Below are positions 1 through 8,112 of a stretch of DNA of 64,000 nucleotides, one piece after another. The notes under the pieces are model-generated. The model worked only from the letters and a program-made list of their open reading frames with translations, was not told the DNA's origin and ran no database searches. A program made the translations under genes and the position numbers. Each line of letters opens with the position of its first letter. Position 1 is the first letter of the stretch. Source of the DNA: Marinobacter sp. LA51 (lineage in GTDB: Bacteria > Pseudomonadota > Gammaproteobacteria > Pseudomonadales > Oleiphilaceae); contig NZ_AP028070.1 in the NCBI RefSeq assembly GCF_030297175.1, positions 1,798,001-1,862,000 of the forward strand, given 5' to 3'.

Positions 1-584
1 GGCGAGTGCACCTGCGCCATTTCCTGCTGCTGATGGTACAGCTTGGTGACTCGGCCGGCCTTGGGTGCGGTGATCTCAACCATTGCCTTGTCGGTCATTA
101 CGTCGACCACGGGCTGGTCTTCCTCGATCTCGTCACCCTCGGCAACGCGCCATTCCACCACTTCACATTCAACAATGCCTTCGCCAATATCCGGCAGGAT
201 AAAGTCTTCGGTGGCATCATCGCCCTGATTTGCAGCAGTATCCGGCTTCGGGGAGGCTGCGGGCGCCTGCTCGGCAGACGGCTGTTCATCCGCTGAAGGC
301 TCTTTGGCTTCCGGCTTTGATTGCCCGGCGCCAGCGCCGGATTCGTCATCCTCGCCAACCAGTTCGAACAGCGGGGCATGTACCTTCGCGATGTCGCCTT
401 CCTTGTGGTAAAGACGAGTTACACGGCCTTTGTAGGGCGCGGGAATTTCCACCAGGGCCTTGTCGGTCATTACCTCGGCCACCGGCTGATCCTCTTCGAT
501 CAGGTCACCTTCACTGACCAGCCATTTGACCAGCTCACATTCCACGATACCTTCGCCGATATCGGGCAGTATAAAATCACTCAT
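1..584 (-). CDS. bkdB: Branched-chain 2-oxoacid dehydrogenase E2, lipoamide acyltransferase (partial, N-terminal part)
   Basis: The E2 core of the branched-chain 2-oxoacid dehydrogenase complex moves acyl groups from E1 to CoA on swinging lipoyl arms. The visible 194 residues hold two lipoyl domains, each opening with LPDIGEGIVE and carrying a lipoylation site MTDKA(L/M)VEI, with lysines at about residues 42 and 166. They are joined by an Ala/Pro/Glu-rich flexible linker at about residues 78-126. The E1-binding and catalytic domains lie beyond the window edge. The start ATG at 584 has AGGAG about 7 nt upstream. It is third in a minus-strand operon after the E1 subunits, 26 bp downstream of E1 beta. 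The E1 neighbours, rather than this fragment, decide for branched-chain over pyruvate substrate. Confidence 0.9.
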   Translation of the reverse strand, partial: MSDFILPDIGEGIVECELVKWLVSEGDLIEEDQPVAEVMTDKALVEIPAPYKGRVTRLYHKEGDIAKVHAPLFELVGEDDESGAGAGQSKPEAKEPSADEQPSAEQAPAASPKPDTAANQGDDATEDFILPDIGEGIVECEVVEWRVAEGDEIEEDQPVVDVMTDKAMVEITAPKAGRVTKLYHQQQEMAQVHS

Positions 585-610
585 GGTTACTCTCCTGTCC
601 TGATACCAGT

Positions 611-1588
611 CTAGAAATCGACGCTCGCCCTGATGGCCTCATAGACCTTCAGGTGATTGGGCAGGTGCTCTTTTTCCAGCACCAGCGGGAACGGTGTGTC
701 GATCCCGGTAACCCGTGCAATCGGAGACTCCAGATACAGGAAACAACGGTCCTGAATGGTGGCGGCGATTTCACCGGCGAAACCGCCGGTCAGGGGAGCT
801 TCGTGAGTAACCACCAGGCGTCCGGTCTTGAACACCGAGTTGGCAACGGTCTCCACGTCCCAAGGCAGGATGGTTCTCAGGTCGATAACCTCACAGGAAA
901 TGCCTTCTTTTTCGGCCATTTCCACGGCTTTTTCGATTACTTCCATTTGGGCGCCCCAGCCCAGCAGGGTAATGTCCGAGCCTTCCTTGATTACTTCGGC
1001 TTCGCCCAGTGGTAGGCGGTAATCCTCATCAGGCACTTCGCCAACGGAGGCGCGATACATCCGCTTGGGTTCGAAGAACAGGGTAGGGTTGGGATCATGA
1101 ATCGCGCCCAGCAACAGGCCCTTGGCCTGATGAGGGTTGCGCGGCACCACAATCTTCAGACCAGGCGTGTGAGCGAAATAGGCTTCCGGTGATTGCGAGT
1201 GGTAAAGACCACCGGCGATACCGCCGCCGTAGGGCGCCCGAATGGTCAGGCCACCGACATCGAACAGGTTGCCGGAGCGGTAACGGAATTTGGCGGATTC
1301 GTTAACGATCTGGTCGAACGCCGGAAAGATGTAATCCGCAAACTGAATCTCGGCCACGGGCACTGAGCCTTGCGCGGCCAGGCCGTTGGCAAAGCCGATG
1401 ATGCCCTGTTCCACCAGTGGGGTGTTAAAGCACCGGGCCTTACCGTACTTTTGTTGCAGGTTACTGGTGGCTCGGAAAACGCCGCCAAATACACCAACAT
1501 CTTCGCCAAAACACAGTACTTTTTCGTTTTCGGCCATGGCCGTGTCCAGGGCATTGTTGATGGCCTGGAGCATATTCATCTTACTCAT
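611..1588 (-). CDS. bkdA2: Branched-chain 2-oxoacid dehydrogenase E1 beta subunit
   Basis: This is the beta subunit of the thiamine-diphosphate E1 heterotetramer that decarboxylates branched-chain 2-oxoacids from Val, Leu and Ile. The 325-residue protein starts [14 protein letters not shown] and shows the E1 beta transketolase pyrimidine domain ([10 protein letters not shown], then [15 protein letters not shown] with the likely cofactor-activating Glu60). The C-terminal transketolase domain follows, with [13 protein letters not shown]. The ATG at 1588 is preferred over the longer GTG-type extension to 1633 because AAGGGAGGGG lies just upstream and it begins 1 nt after the E1 alpha stop. Length is normal for the family. 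Translation is probably coupled to E1 alpha. Confidence 0.92.
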   Translation of the reverse strand: MSKMNMLQAINNALDTAMAENEKVLCFGEDVGVFGGVFRATSNLQQKYGKARCFNTPLVEQGIIGFANGLAAQGSVPVAEIQFADYIFPAFDQIVNESAKFRYRSGNLFDVGGLTIRAPYGGGIAGGLYHSQSPEAYFAHTPGLKIVVPRNPHQAKGLLLGAIHDPNPTLFFEPKRMYRASVGEVPDEDYRLPLGEAEVIKEGSDITLLGWGAQMEVIEKAVEMAEKEGISCEVIDLRTILPWDVETVANSVFKTGRLVVTHEAPLTGGFAGEIAATIQDRCFLYLESPIARVTGIDTPFPLVLEKEHLPNHLKVYEAIRASVDF

Positions 1589-1589
1589 C

Positions 1590-2774
1590 TCAGGCCCCTC
1601 CCTTCGCGTGTTCGGCACTCTTTGGGTACTCATCCGGATACTTGCGGATGTGCGCTTTTACCTTTTCGAACTGTTCGGCCAGGTGCGGCGGAACGTCGTC
1701 GTAAACATCGGTAACCAGCGTATCGAGTGCGGGAGGTGGCCGCTTCTGTGCGCGCTTCATGGTTTCAAGCACTTCGCGGCGCATGTTTTCCTGGAGTTGC
1801 TTTTCATCGTCTTCGCTCCACCACTTCAGGCTTTCCAGCCACAAACGCATGCGCAGGATTGGGTCTTTTTCGCGCCAGACGGCTTCTTCGTCTTTGCTGC
1901 GGTAACCTGAGGGGTCGTCGGAAGAGGAGTGGGCAGCCAGGCGATAGCTCATGGCTTCGATCAGCACGGGGCGGTTATGCTCCACCGCCAGCTTTCGCGC
2001 TTCCTGAGTGGCCTGGTACATGGCCAGGATGTCGTTACCGTCCACCCGGATTACGTCCATCTTGTAGCCGTAGGCCCGGGGCGCAACACCATCGGCCGCG
2101 AACTGTTCAGCGGCGGGTGTTGAAATGGCATAGCCGTTGTTGCGGCACAGGAAGATAACCGGCACGCGATGAACTGCAGCCATGTTCAGGGCGGCGTGGA
2201 AATCGCCTTCGGAGGCGGCGCCTTCGCCGAAGTAAGTAATGGTGCAATGACCTTCGCCCGCCATTTTCTGGCCATAAGCGTAGCCCGTGGCCTGGGGAAT
2301 CTGGGTGGCCAGGGGCGATGAAATGGTCATGTAGTGGAGCTTTTTGGACCCGTAATGGACCGGCATCTGGCGGCCCTTTCCATAGTCCAGCTCATTACCA
2401 AACAGTTGGTTCATGAACTCGTCGATGGAGAAGCCGCGATAGGCGAGGGCGCCCTGTTCCCGGTATTGCGCCATGATCATGTCACTATCATCCAGCGCTG
2501 CGGTGCTGCCGATAACAGCGGCTTCTTCACCGGTGCACTGCATGTAAAAGCTCAAGCGCCCCTGGCGCTGAGCAGCAAGCATGCGCTCGTCGAGAATCCG
2601 CGTGGTGACCATGGCCCGGTAGATACGCAGGGCTTTCTCTTTATCAAGATCAGGAGCTTTGGCGCTCTTGTAGAGTGAGCCGTCCTGTTTCAGTAACTTG
2701 AAGGTGGGAATACGGAATTCCGCACCGTCGGTAAACACTGGGGAATATACAACTTTGGATTTTGTTGTTGTCAT
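1590..2774 (-). CDS. bkdA1: Branched-chain 2-oxoacid dehydrogenase E1 alpha subunit
   Basis: This is the alpha subunit of branched-chain 2-oxoacid dehydrogenase E1, which binds thiamine diphosphate. The 394-residue protein contains the cofactor motif as [14 protein letters not shown]...CRNN and the phosphorylation-loop-like stretch [14 protein letters not shown]. The C-terminal [10 protein letters not shown] segment resembles mitochondrial BCKDH alpha more than PDH alpha, which supports the branched-chain assignment. The ATG at 2774 has AGGAAGAGG upstream; an in-frame extension to 2813 lacks support. It is first in the operon, with a long leader holding a hairpin and a palindromic operator candidate. 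An acetoin or pyruvate dehydrogenase is the alternative, but less likely. Confidence 0.92.
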   Translation of the reverse strand: MTTTKSKVVYSPVFTDGAEFRIPTFKLLKQDGSLYKSAKAPDLDKEKALRIYRAMVTTRILDERMLAAQRQGRLSFYMQCTGEEAAVIGSTAALDDSDMIMAQYREQGALAYRGFSIDEFMNQLFGNELDYGKGRQMPVHYGSKKLHYMTISSPLATQIPQATGYAYGQKMAGEGHCTITYFGEGAASEGDFHAALNMAAVHRVPVIFLCRNNGYAISTPAAEQFAADGVAPRAYGYKMDVIRVDGNDILAMYQATQEARKLAVEHNRPVLIEAMSYRLAAHSSSDDPSGYRSKDEEAVWREKDPILRMRLWLESLKWWSEDDEKQLQENMRREVLETMKRAQKRPPPALDTLVTDVYDDVPPHLAEQFEKVKAHIRKYPDEYPKSAEHAKGGA

Positions 2775-2809
2775 AATCCTCTTCCTGGGGTGGTGGCCTG
2801 AGGAACAAA

Positions 2810-2828
2810 ACACTCCTTTTGGGAGTGT
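2810..2828 (-). terminator. Hairpin in bkd leader, possible attenuator
   Basis: Perfect 7-bp stem ACACTCC/GGAGTGT with a 5-nt loop. Read on the minus strand it is followed by TTTTGTTCC, a weak U-tract, and ends about 35 nt before the E1 alpha start. It could be a leader terminator or attenuator, or simply a leader structure. The stem is short and the U-tract is interrupted, so the call is tentative. Confidence 0.3.
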
Positions 2829-2890
2829 AGTTAAAGTCTCGAAAGACAGCCTGACGGGATCTGGTGAGATCTGTGTCAGGATCGGAACAC

Positions 2891-2908
2891 GTTTACCTTA
2901 ACGTAAAC
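2891..2908. promoter_or_regulatory. LiuR-like palindromic operator upstream of bkd operon
   Basis: Perfect inverted repeat GTTTAC-CTTAAC-GTAAAC. It resembles the MerR-family LiuR operator I recall from gammaproteobacteria (GTTTACGT..ACGTAAAC type), which controls Leu/Ile/Val catabolism. Its position 117 bp upstream of the E1 alpha start fits a promoter site. No liuR gene is in the window, so the regulator is inferred. Confidence 0.6.
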
Positions 2909-3085
2909 TTCCTTGATGGGGTAGACCCGTTGGGTGATTTTAAGGGTATCTGGCGGCTAAAAACTCGTTCCCAGGGAAGGGGGGAAGCATGGTACCTTCG
3001 GGCCCTAGTACTTTTTAGTACGGTCCCTTTGTAGACTAAACCTGTGGACCAAACTCAAAAAAAATCAGGCGGATGGATAAAGTTT

Positions 3086-4549
3086 ATGAACGTGATCATC
3101 ATTGGCGCGGGCATTATGGGCACCACTCTCGCCACCTTGGCGAAAGAGCTGGCTCCCGACTTGGACGTGACTATTCTGGAGCGGTTGGATCATGCCGGGG
3201 CGGGTAACTCCTGGGTATTCAACAATGCCGGTACCGGGCATGAAGCCAACTGCGAGCTCAACTACACCCCCGTGGATGAAGAGGTTATTTCCGTTGAGAA
3301 GGCTTTAAAAATCCACGCACAGTTCAATATCGCCAAGCAGTTCTGGGCACACCTGATTGAAAAGGGCGCTATCAAGGACCCCACAAGCTTCATCAACCGC
3401 ACGAAGCACTGCACGATTGTGTCTGAGTCGTCGATTGAAGAGCTGAGACTGCGATTTAAAGAGATGTCAGCTCATCATTTCTTCGAGAACATGCAGTTCT
3501 CCGAGGATTTTGACGAGATTAAAAGCTGGATCCCGTACCTGATGGAGGAGCGCCCCCGCGACCAGAAAATGGCGGCGACGGTGATTGAAACAGGTACCGA
3601 CGTCAATTTCGGCGCCCTGACCGAACAGATGGCTGCCCACGCCGTGCAGGAGCTCGGCGTTAAAATTGAGTACGGCACTCACGTGAAACGTGTACACCGT
3701 AGCCCCACTGGACGCTGGCTGATCGAGGCCGAGCAGAACGGATCACCGGTACAGCACAAGGCCGACGTGCTGTTTGTTGGCGCAGGTGGTGGAGCCTTCC
3801 CACTACTGAAGAAAAGCCATCTGCCGTTCCGCAGCCGCTTCAGCGGCTTTCCGGTCGGAGGTCGGTTCCTTCAGGCACCGATCAGTGCGGAGCAGGCTCA
3901 GCAATACCGCGCCAAAACTTACGGAAAGGCTGCTGTTGGCGCGCCTCCCATGTCGGTACCGCACCTGGATTTGCGTGTCGCAGAAGGTCAGCACTACCTG
4001 CTGTTCGGGCCTTTCGCGTCCTTTAAGCCGGTACTCGAAAAGGGACGCGGCTTCTTTGATTACCTGAGCTCCATGCGATTGCACGATATTCCGGGCCTGC
4101 TGAACGTCGCCCTTGAGCACTTTCCGCTGGTTAAATATCTGGTTTCGGAGACCTTCAAGGGCGAAAAGAGCATGTTCGAGGAGCTGGAAAGCTTCGCTCC
4201 GGGCATGAGCAAAAAGTTCAACTGGAAAGCCATAGAGGCCGGCCAGCGTGTGCAAATCATCAAAGACGGTGATCTGCAGATGGGCACGGAGATTCTGGTT
4301 TCCAGCGATAAAACCTACGGTACGTTGCTGGGCGCTTCGCCTGGAGCATCGGTTTCGCCTGAGGTTATGTTGCGCTGTCTGGAGCAGCTGTTGCCCTCGA
4401 TTTTTACCAAGGACGAAGCCCAGCAAAAGAAGAAAGAGATTTTTCCCGAGGACAATCTGGACGCGCTGATTAACAACCCGGAGCGTTACCGGGAGATTCG
4501 TGATTCGGCCAACAACACACTGGGAATTGGCCAGCCTGATACCCAGTAG
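3086..4549 (+). CDS. mqo: Malate:quinone oxidoreductase
   Basis: This FAD-dependent peripheral membrane enzyme oxidises malate to oxaloacetate and passes electrons to quinone, bypassing NAD malate dehydrogenase in the TCA cycle. The 487-residue protein opens with the FAD Rossmann motif IIIGAGIMGTTLA. It has the Mqo-typical NNAGTGHEANCELNYTP segment at about residues 46-62 and a late GASPGAS motif near the C-terminus. The ATG at 3086 places GxGxxG close to the N-terminus as expected; a GTG start at 3044 would add 14 unconserved residues. The gene stands alone, with its own terminator downstream and the bkd operon divergent upstream. Confidence 0.93.
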   Translation: MNVIIIGAGIMGTTLATLAKELAPDLDVTILERLDHAGAGNSWVFNNAGTGHEANCELNYTPVDEEVISVEKALKIHAQFNIAKQFWAHLIEKGAIKDPTSFINRTKHCTIVSESSIEELRLRFKEMSAHHFFENMQFSEDFDEIKSWIPYLMEERPRDQKMAATVIETGTDVNFGALTEQMAAHAVQELGVKIEYGTHVKRVHRSPTGRWLIEAEQNGSPVQHKADVLFVGAGGGAFPLLKKSHLPFRSRFSGFPVGGRFLQAPISAEQAQQYRAKTYGKAAVGAPPMSVPHLDLRVAEGQHYLLFGPFASFKPVLEKGRGFFDYLSSMRLHDIPGLLNVALEHFPLVKYLVSETFKGEKSMFEELESFAPGMSKKFNWKAIEAGQRVQIIKDGDLQMGTEILVSSDKTYGTLLGASPGASVSPEVMLRCLEQLLPSIFTKDEAQQKKKEIFPEDNLDALINNPERYREIRDSANNTLGIGQPDTQ

Positions 4550-4559
4550 CATCGTCCCT

Positions 4560-4598
4560 GAGAGCGGCGAATATGCCGCTCTCATTCCTTTCCTTTTG
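4560..4598 (+). terminator. Rho-independent terminator of mqo
   Basis: Perfect 9-bp stem GAGAGCGGC/GCCGCTCTC with a GAATAT loop, followed by the T-rich tract ATTCCTTTCCTTTT. It begins 10 nt after the mqo stop codon. Confidence 0.8.
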
Positions 4599-4658
4599 CC
4601 CCCCCCGATCTCTGACCTAAACCTGTATCTGGAAAGAGCTAGTTGCCGGGATCTGGCG

Positions 4659-4664
4659 TATAAT
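4659..4664 (+). promoter_or_regulatory. Candidate -10 box (TATAAT)
   Basis: Exact TATAAT 42 nt upstream of the preferred ATG at 4706. No good -35 hexamer lies at 16-18 bp spacing. If real, the transcript starts near 4671, which favours the ATG at 4706 over the GTG at 4676. Confidence 0.4.
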
Positions 4665-4705
4665 TATGCCTGTCCGTGAAGACACTTCCAGAGAGCCGCA
4701 GAACC

Positions 4706-5104
4706 ATGATCGTATGGGAAGGCAACAGCTTAGTCGTAACTCTATTCAGGGCCTGGGCAAAAACCAGCGTCAGCGACTATTTTCTCGCCTACCAATCTAT
4801 GGTTAACCACCACCCGCATCGGGAGTGGGTCAAAATCATCGACTTTACTGACTACGTCGAAACCTCCGATCTCCTTGGTTTGTTGTACGCCGAAGAGTTG
4901 AAGCAGATCCGAAAGGACATTGCCGAGTGGTCGGTGAAACGTGGCATGATCCGGCAGGTGATTATCCTGGCTCCGGGGATTCCGGAAGACGTTATCGAGC
5001 AACTGATCCAAATTTACGATAACAGTGGTGCCCCGGCCGAGACGGTTACTTCCAGGCACGACGCGAATGTCCGAGCCGAAGAAGTTTTGAGGGGGCACGA
5101 TTAG
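4706..5104 (+). CDS. Hypothetical protein, possibly STAS-like fold
   Basis: A 132-residue soluble protein starting MIVWEGNSLVVTLFR, which I do not recognise as a named family. It begins with two short strand-like segments, then an acidic alpha/beta body with KIIDFTDYVET and QVIILAPGIPEDV. This alternation recalls SpoIIAA/STAS-type proteins, but that is a weak structural guess. A GTG at 4676 could add ten residues; the ATG is preferred because of the TATAAT upstream. There is no signal peptide or membrane segment. It lies between the mqo terminator and a convergent kinase-like gene, with no operon partner. Confidence 0.6.
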   Translation: MIVWEGNSLVVTLFRAWAKTSVSDYFLAYQSMVNHHPHREWVKIIDFTDYVETSDLLGLLYAEELKQIRKDIAEWSVKRGMIRQVIILAPGIPEDVIEQLIQIYDNSGAPAETVTSRHDANVRAEEVLRGHD

Positions 5105-5167
5105 GCGATTTTCCAAATAATCAGTTAGTTGCAGACAACTCTTCAACTAGCCTATACGTACATGTTT

Positions 5168-5707
5168 TCAGCGAAACGACAAATGCTCAATGATCTGTCG
5201 AGCCACGTCGTCGGGTGACCGCTCAGAATTATCGATCTGTAGGGCATTCTTGTGCTCAATGGGAAGGAACTGCCACTCAGACAGCAAATCGGAAAGTTGC
5301 TTCTGGCAGGAGATCTTATGGCTTTGCTGTCGCTCTGGTGACACTGAACGGCTGAATAGTACGTCATGCCTGGGAAGTAGCTGAACCGGGTATACCTCAA
5401 TGCCTTCTGATTCAAAAAAATCGAGATACCGACGGATTTCCTTTTCATCCTCCTGCGCACAGGTCATGAACGTCATTACCATTCGCTCAATGCCAAGATC
5501 ATTTGCCTTGGATAGCGTCTGGCGCCTGATGGAATTAGTGAAGTGGTGGAAATCCTTGTCACCGAAGGCGTCATAAATGGCCATGCTCAGATCAACCGCC
5601 AAATGATTGTGAAAGAGCTTGAAGTCATGTTTGCTCTGCAGGGCTTTGGCGACGGTCAATTTCCCCGCCGCTGGCGGGCCATGAAGCCAGACTAATTGCA
5701 TCGGCAT
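5168..5707 (-). CDS. P-loop NTPase / small-molecule kinase-like protein
   Basis: A 179-residue protein with a Walker A motif GPPAAGKLT at residues 10-18 immediately after the first strand, as in shikimate kinase, gluconate kinase and Zeta-toxin-like proteins. It would transfer phosphate from ATP to a small substrate; the substrate cannot be read from the sequence. The segment RRYLDFFESEGIEVYPVQLLP fits the central strand of such kinases. The ATG at 5707 has AAGGA 8 nt upstream. It lies 26 bp downstream of a LysR gene on the same strand, so the two may be co-transcribed. Confidence 0.7.
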   Translation of the reverse strand: MPMQLVWLHGPPAAGKLTVAKALQSKHDFKLFHNHLAVDLSMAIYDAFGDKDFHHFTNSIRRQTLSKANDLGIERMVMTFMTCAQEDEKEIRRYLDFFESEGIEVYPVQLLPRHDVLFSRSVSPERQQSHKISCQKQLSDLLSEWQFLPIEHKNALQIDNSERSPDDVARQIIEHLSFR

Positions 5708-5733
5708 CTGATTTCCTTGTTTGTCAGGCCCGA

Positions 5734-6609
5734 TTAATCGGGCCACCGAACGGTGGAGCCGAAATCAACGAACCGGTCGATTTCCTCTTTATTGTCACAG
5801 TCAGCCCACTCGAAACCGATGGTTCGTTGCGCCGACAGTTCTGTAAGTGGGCGCTTTACAACGTTTGGAGCATCATAATGCGCCGGAACGATCGCAACTC
5901 CAACCCCATGTTGAACCAGGGAGAGAGCTCGGTCGTCCTGATTAGTTACATAAGCCACGTTGAGCCGTGTGCCTGCTGATCTCATTAGTTCCTGCAACAT
6001 CAGGCGATACTCACAGTGGGAGCGGGAAACGAAGGGTTCGCCCTCCAGATCTGAGAGATTCAGTGAAGACGCTTCACTTAAATGGTGATGGGCTGCCATC
6101 GCGACCATGTAGGGTTCGGTAAACAGAGGCTTCGAATGTATAAAACTGTGTCCGCTGTCGGGACGACCAGAGAGCAAGGTGAACGCCAGGTCAATCCTGC
6201 CTTTCTGAGCTAATCGCTCCATTTCACCATTGCTGGCGTCGAAAACCTGGAGTCTTAGCCTGGGATTGTCGCGGCGGTAGGGTTCGATCAGTCGGGCAAC
6301 GTTGGCAATGGACAAGGTGTTGATGACACCAACTCTCAGCATCCGCTGTTGGTCGTGATGTTTGAGCTCGTCGCGAGCCCTGTTACATTCATCGACGATG
6401 CGCGTGGCTCGATCAAACAGGGTTCGGCCGGCGGGCGTTAATACCACGTTGCGCTTGTTTCGCGTGAACAATTTTACGCCAAGTTCACCCTCCAGTTTTG
6501 CTATCGATGCTGATAGTGCCGGTTGAGAAACAAAGGCTCTCTTCGCTCCCCGAGTGAAGCTTTCCGATTCGGCCGCCGCGAGGAACAGGCGCAGTTGCTG
6601 CAGTTCCAT
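5734..6609 (-). CDS. LysR-family transcriptional regulator
   Basis: A 291-residue LysR-type regulator. The N-terminal winged HTH is clear (MELQQLRLFLAAAES, then VSQPALSASIAKLEGELGVKLF), followed by an effector-binding periplasmic-binding-protein fold. It is divergent from the SDR/isomerase/MFS operon starting at 6713, across a 103-bp gap, the classic arrangement for a LysR protein controlling its neighbour. The effector is unknown. The kinase-like gene follows on the same strand. Confidence 0.9.
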   Translation of the reverse strand: MELQQLRLFLAAAESESFTRGAKRAFVSQPALSASIAKLEGELGVKLFTRNKRNVVLTPAGRTLFDRATRIVDECNRARDELKHHDQQRMLRVGVINTLSIANVARLIEPYRRDNPRLRLQVFDASNGEMERLAQKGRIDLAFTLLSGRPDSGHSFIHSKPLFTEPYMVAMAAHHHLSEASSLNLSDLEGEPFVSRSHCEYRLMLQELMRSAGTRLNVAYVTNQDDRALSLVQHGVGVAIVPAHYDAPNVVKRPLTELSAQRTIGFEWADCDNKEEIDRFVDFGSTVRWPD

Positions 6610-6712
6610 GTCATAACCGTTGGTTGTGGTAAGGATTCAAATAATCGATTTCCTATATGTTATTCGGTGGGATAGGCTTTGACCAGTACCATCACTGAAT
6701 CAGGAGACGGGA

Positions 6713-7444
6713 ATGGCCATCGAAGACCAGCCAATCGCTTTGGTCATCGGCGCAGGAGACCATCTGGGATCAGCAATTGCGCGCCGCTTTGCCAAGGAGG
6801 GTTACCACCTTGTGGTCACTCGTCGACGTGGAGATCTGGATACGCTCAAGGCTGAGATCAGCGCCTTGGGGTCAAGTGCAACCGCCATTCATTCCGATGC
6901 CCGCGACGAGAGCCAGGTAAGCGAACTGATTGATTGGGTGGAATCGGAGCTCGGCCCAATACGGGTGGCTGTGTTCAATGTCGGGGGAAATGTCCGATTC
7001 GATCTTTGTGAGACCACCACCCGGATCTATCGAAAAGTCTGGGAAATGTGCGCGCTGGCTGGTTTCTTGGTGGGGCGGGAAGTCGCCAGGAAAATGTTGT
7101 CCCGCAACGAGGGAACCATCCTGTTCACCGGGGCTTCGGCAAGCCTCAGAGGTGCCCGTGGTTTTGCTGCCTTTGCCGGAGGCAAGCATGCCCTGAGGGC
7201 GTTAGCGGAAAGTATGGCCCGGGAGTTGGGGCCACAGGGAATTCACGTTGCCCACGTGGTTGTGGATGGTCTTATTCGTAACGAGGCAACTGCTGAATTT
7301 CTGCCAGACCTTTATGCCAGCAAAGGAAAGGACGGAATCATCGAGCCGGATGATCTCGCTGATATTTACTGGCACCTCCATAACCAGCCCCGATCGGCCT
7401 GGACGTTCGAGCAGGATGCCCGTCCGTTCTCCGAATCCTGGTAG
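6713..7444 (+). CDS. SDR-family oxidoreductase lacking the canonical catalytic Tyr
   Basis: A 243-residue short-chain dehydrogenase/reductase-fold protein. The glycine-rich nucleotide motif is GAGDHLG at residues 13-19 and the catalytic-serine region is TGASAS at about 139-144. Where SDRs have YxxxK it reads FAGGK, so the general-acid tyrosine is Phe154 while Lys158 is kept. It may therefore have altered or no redox activity, or use another residue. It is first of three genes (SDR, HCCA-isomerase-like, MFS) divergent from LysR. AGGAGACGGG lies upstream of the ATG. The cofactor and substrate are not determined. Confidence 0.85.
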   Translation: MAIEDQPIALVIGAGDHLGSAIARRFAKEGYHLVVTRRRGDLDTLKAEISALGSSATAIHSDARDESQVSELIDWVESELGPIRVAVFNVGGNVRFDLCETTTRIYRKVWEMCALAGFLVGREVARKMLSRNEGTILFTGASASLRGARGFAAFAGGKHALRALAESMARELGPQGIHVAHVVVDGLIRNEATAEFLPDLYASKGKDGIIEPDDLADIYWHLHNQPRSAWTFEQDARPFSESW

Positions 7445-7470
7445 ACCCCGACCCAAAAAAGGTGTTCAGT

Positions 7471-8055
7471 ATGAGCAAGAGTGTTGATTTCTATTACGAC
7501 TTTATAAGCCCCGCATCCTATTTCGCGTGCATGCGGCTGCCGGAACTCATCAAAGAAACCGGCGCCACAATTAACTACAAGCCAGTTCTGCTCGGGGGGC
7601 TCTTCAAAGCCACAGGCAACACCTCTCCGGTAACGGTCCCCGCGAAGTGGGAGTGGATCAAAGCCGATTTTCAGCGCCACGCCGATTACTATGGCCTTCC
7701 TTTCCAGCTAAACCCAAATTTTATCTTCAGCACGGTGAACGCCATGAGAGGCGCGCTTTGGGCGCTTTCGGCAGGACGGATCGAGGAATACAATCGAGCT
7801 ATGTTTTCTGCCGCCTGGGCGGAGGGTCGGGATCTGTCGTCCCCGGAGGTTCTCGCGGACATCCTTAACGGGGCGGGCTTCGATGCTGATGAAGCGATGG
7901 CAGCCATCGCGCAACCCACGATAAAAAGTGAGTTGATAGAAGCCACAGATGAGGCAGTAGCCCGAGGCGTGTTCGGAGCACCCACCTTCATTGTTAACGA
8001 CGAGCTGTTTTTCGGGCAGGACCGCATGGATTGGGTTAAAAGAGCGCTCATCTGA
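7471..8055 (+). CDS. DsbA-family / 2-hydroxychromene-2-carboxylate isomerase-like protein
   Basis: A 194-residue thioredoxin-fold protein of the kappa-GST/HCCA isomerase group. Hallmarks are YYDFISPASYFA near the N-terminus (the Ser of the SPxS motif replaces the DsbA Cys), an all-helical insert, and the cis-Pro loop VFGAPTFIVNDELFFGQDR near the C-terminus. Family members use glutathione in isomerising aromatic catabolites such as those of naphthalene. The ATG at 7471 has AAGGTG 7 nt upstream and lies 26 bp after the SDR gene. Context with a GST and an exporter suggests glutathione-linked handling of an aromatic compound, but no aromatic pathway genes adjoin. Confidence 0.88.
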   Translation: MSKSVDFYYDFISPASYFACMRLPELIKETGATINYKPVLLGGLFKATGNTSPVTVPAKWEWIKADFQRHADYYGLPFQLNPNFIFSTVNAMRGALWALSAGRIEEYNRAMFSAAWAEGRDLSSPEVLADILNGAGFDADEAMAAIAQPTIKSELIEATDEAVARGVFGAPTFIVNDELFFGQDRMDWVKRALI

Positions 8056-8112
8056 TGTTTCGGACCCCGCTTTTCTTCAATCATTTCCGGCTAGCCGGCT
8101 TTTGAGGTGTTC

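Larger units (their letters stand above)
2775..3085. other. Divergent promoter region between bkdA1 and mqo
   Basis: This 311-bp non-coding stretch lies between two divergently transcribed genes. It contains a hairpin at 2810-2828, a palindrome at 2891-2908, a GGGAAGGG octamer at 2974-2981, and a repeated TAGTAC separated by TTTT near 3007-3020. No ORF with a credible start and ribosome binding site was seen. Confidence 0.6.

Noticed and set aside
3044..3085. GTG start for mqo at 3044
   Set aside because: It would put 14 unconserved residues before the FAD-binding strand, which normally starts the protein.
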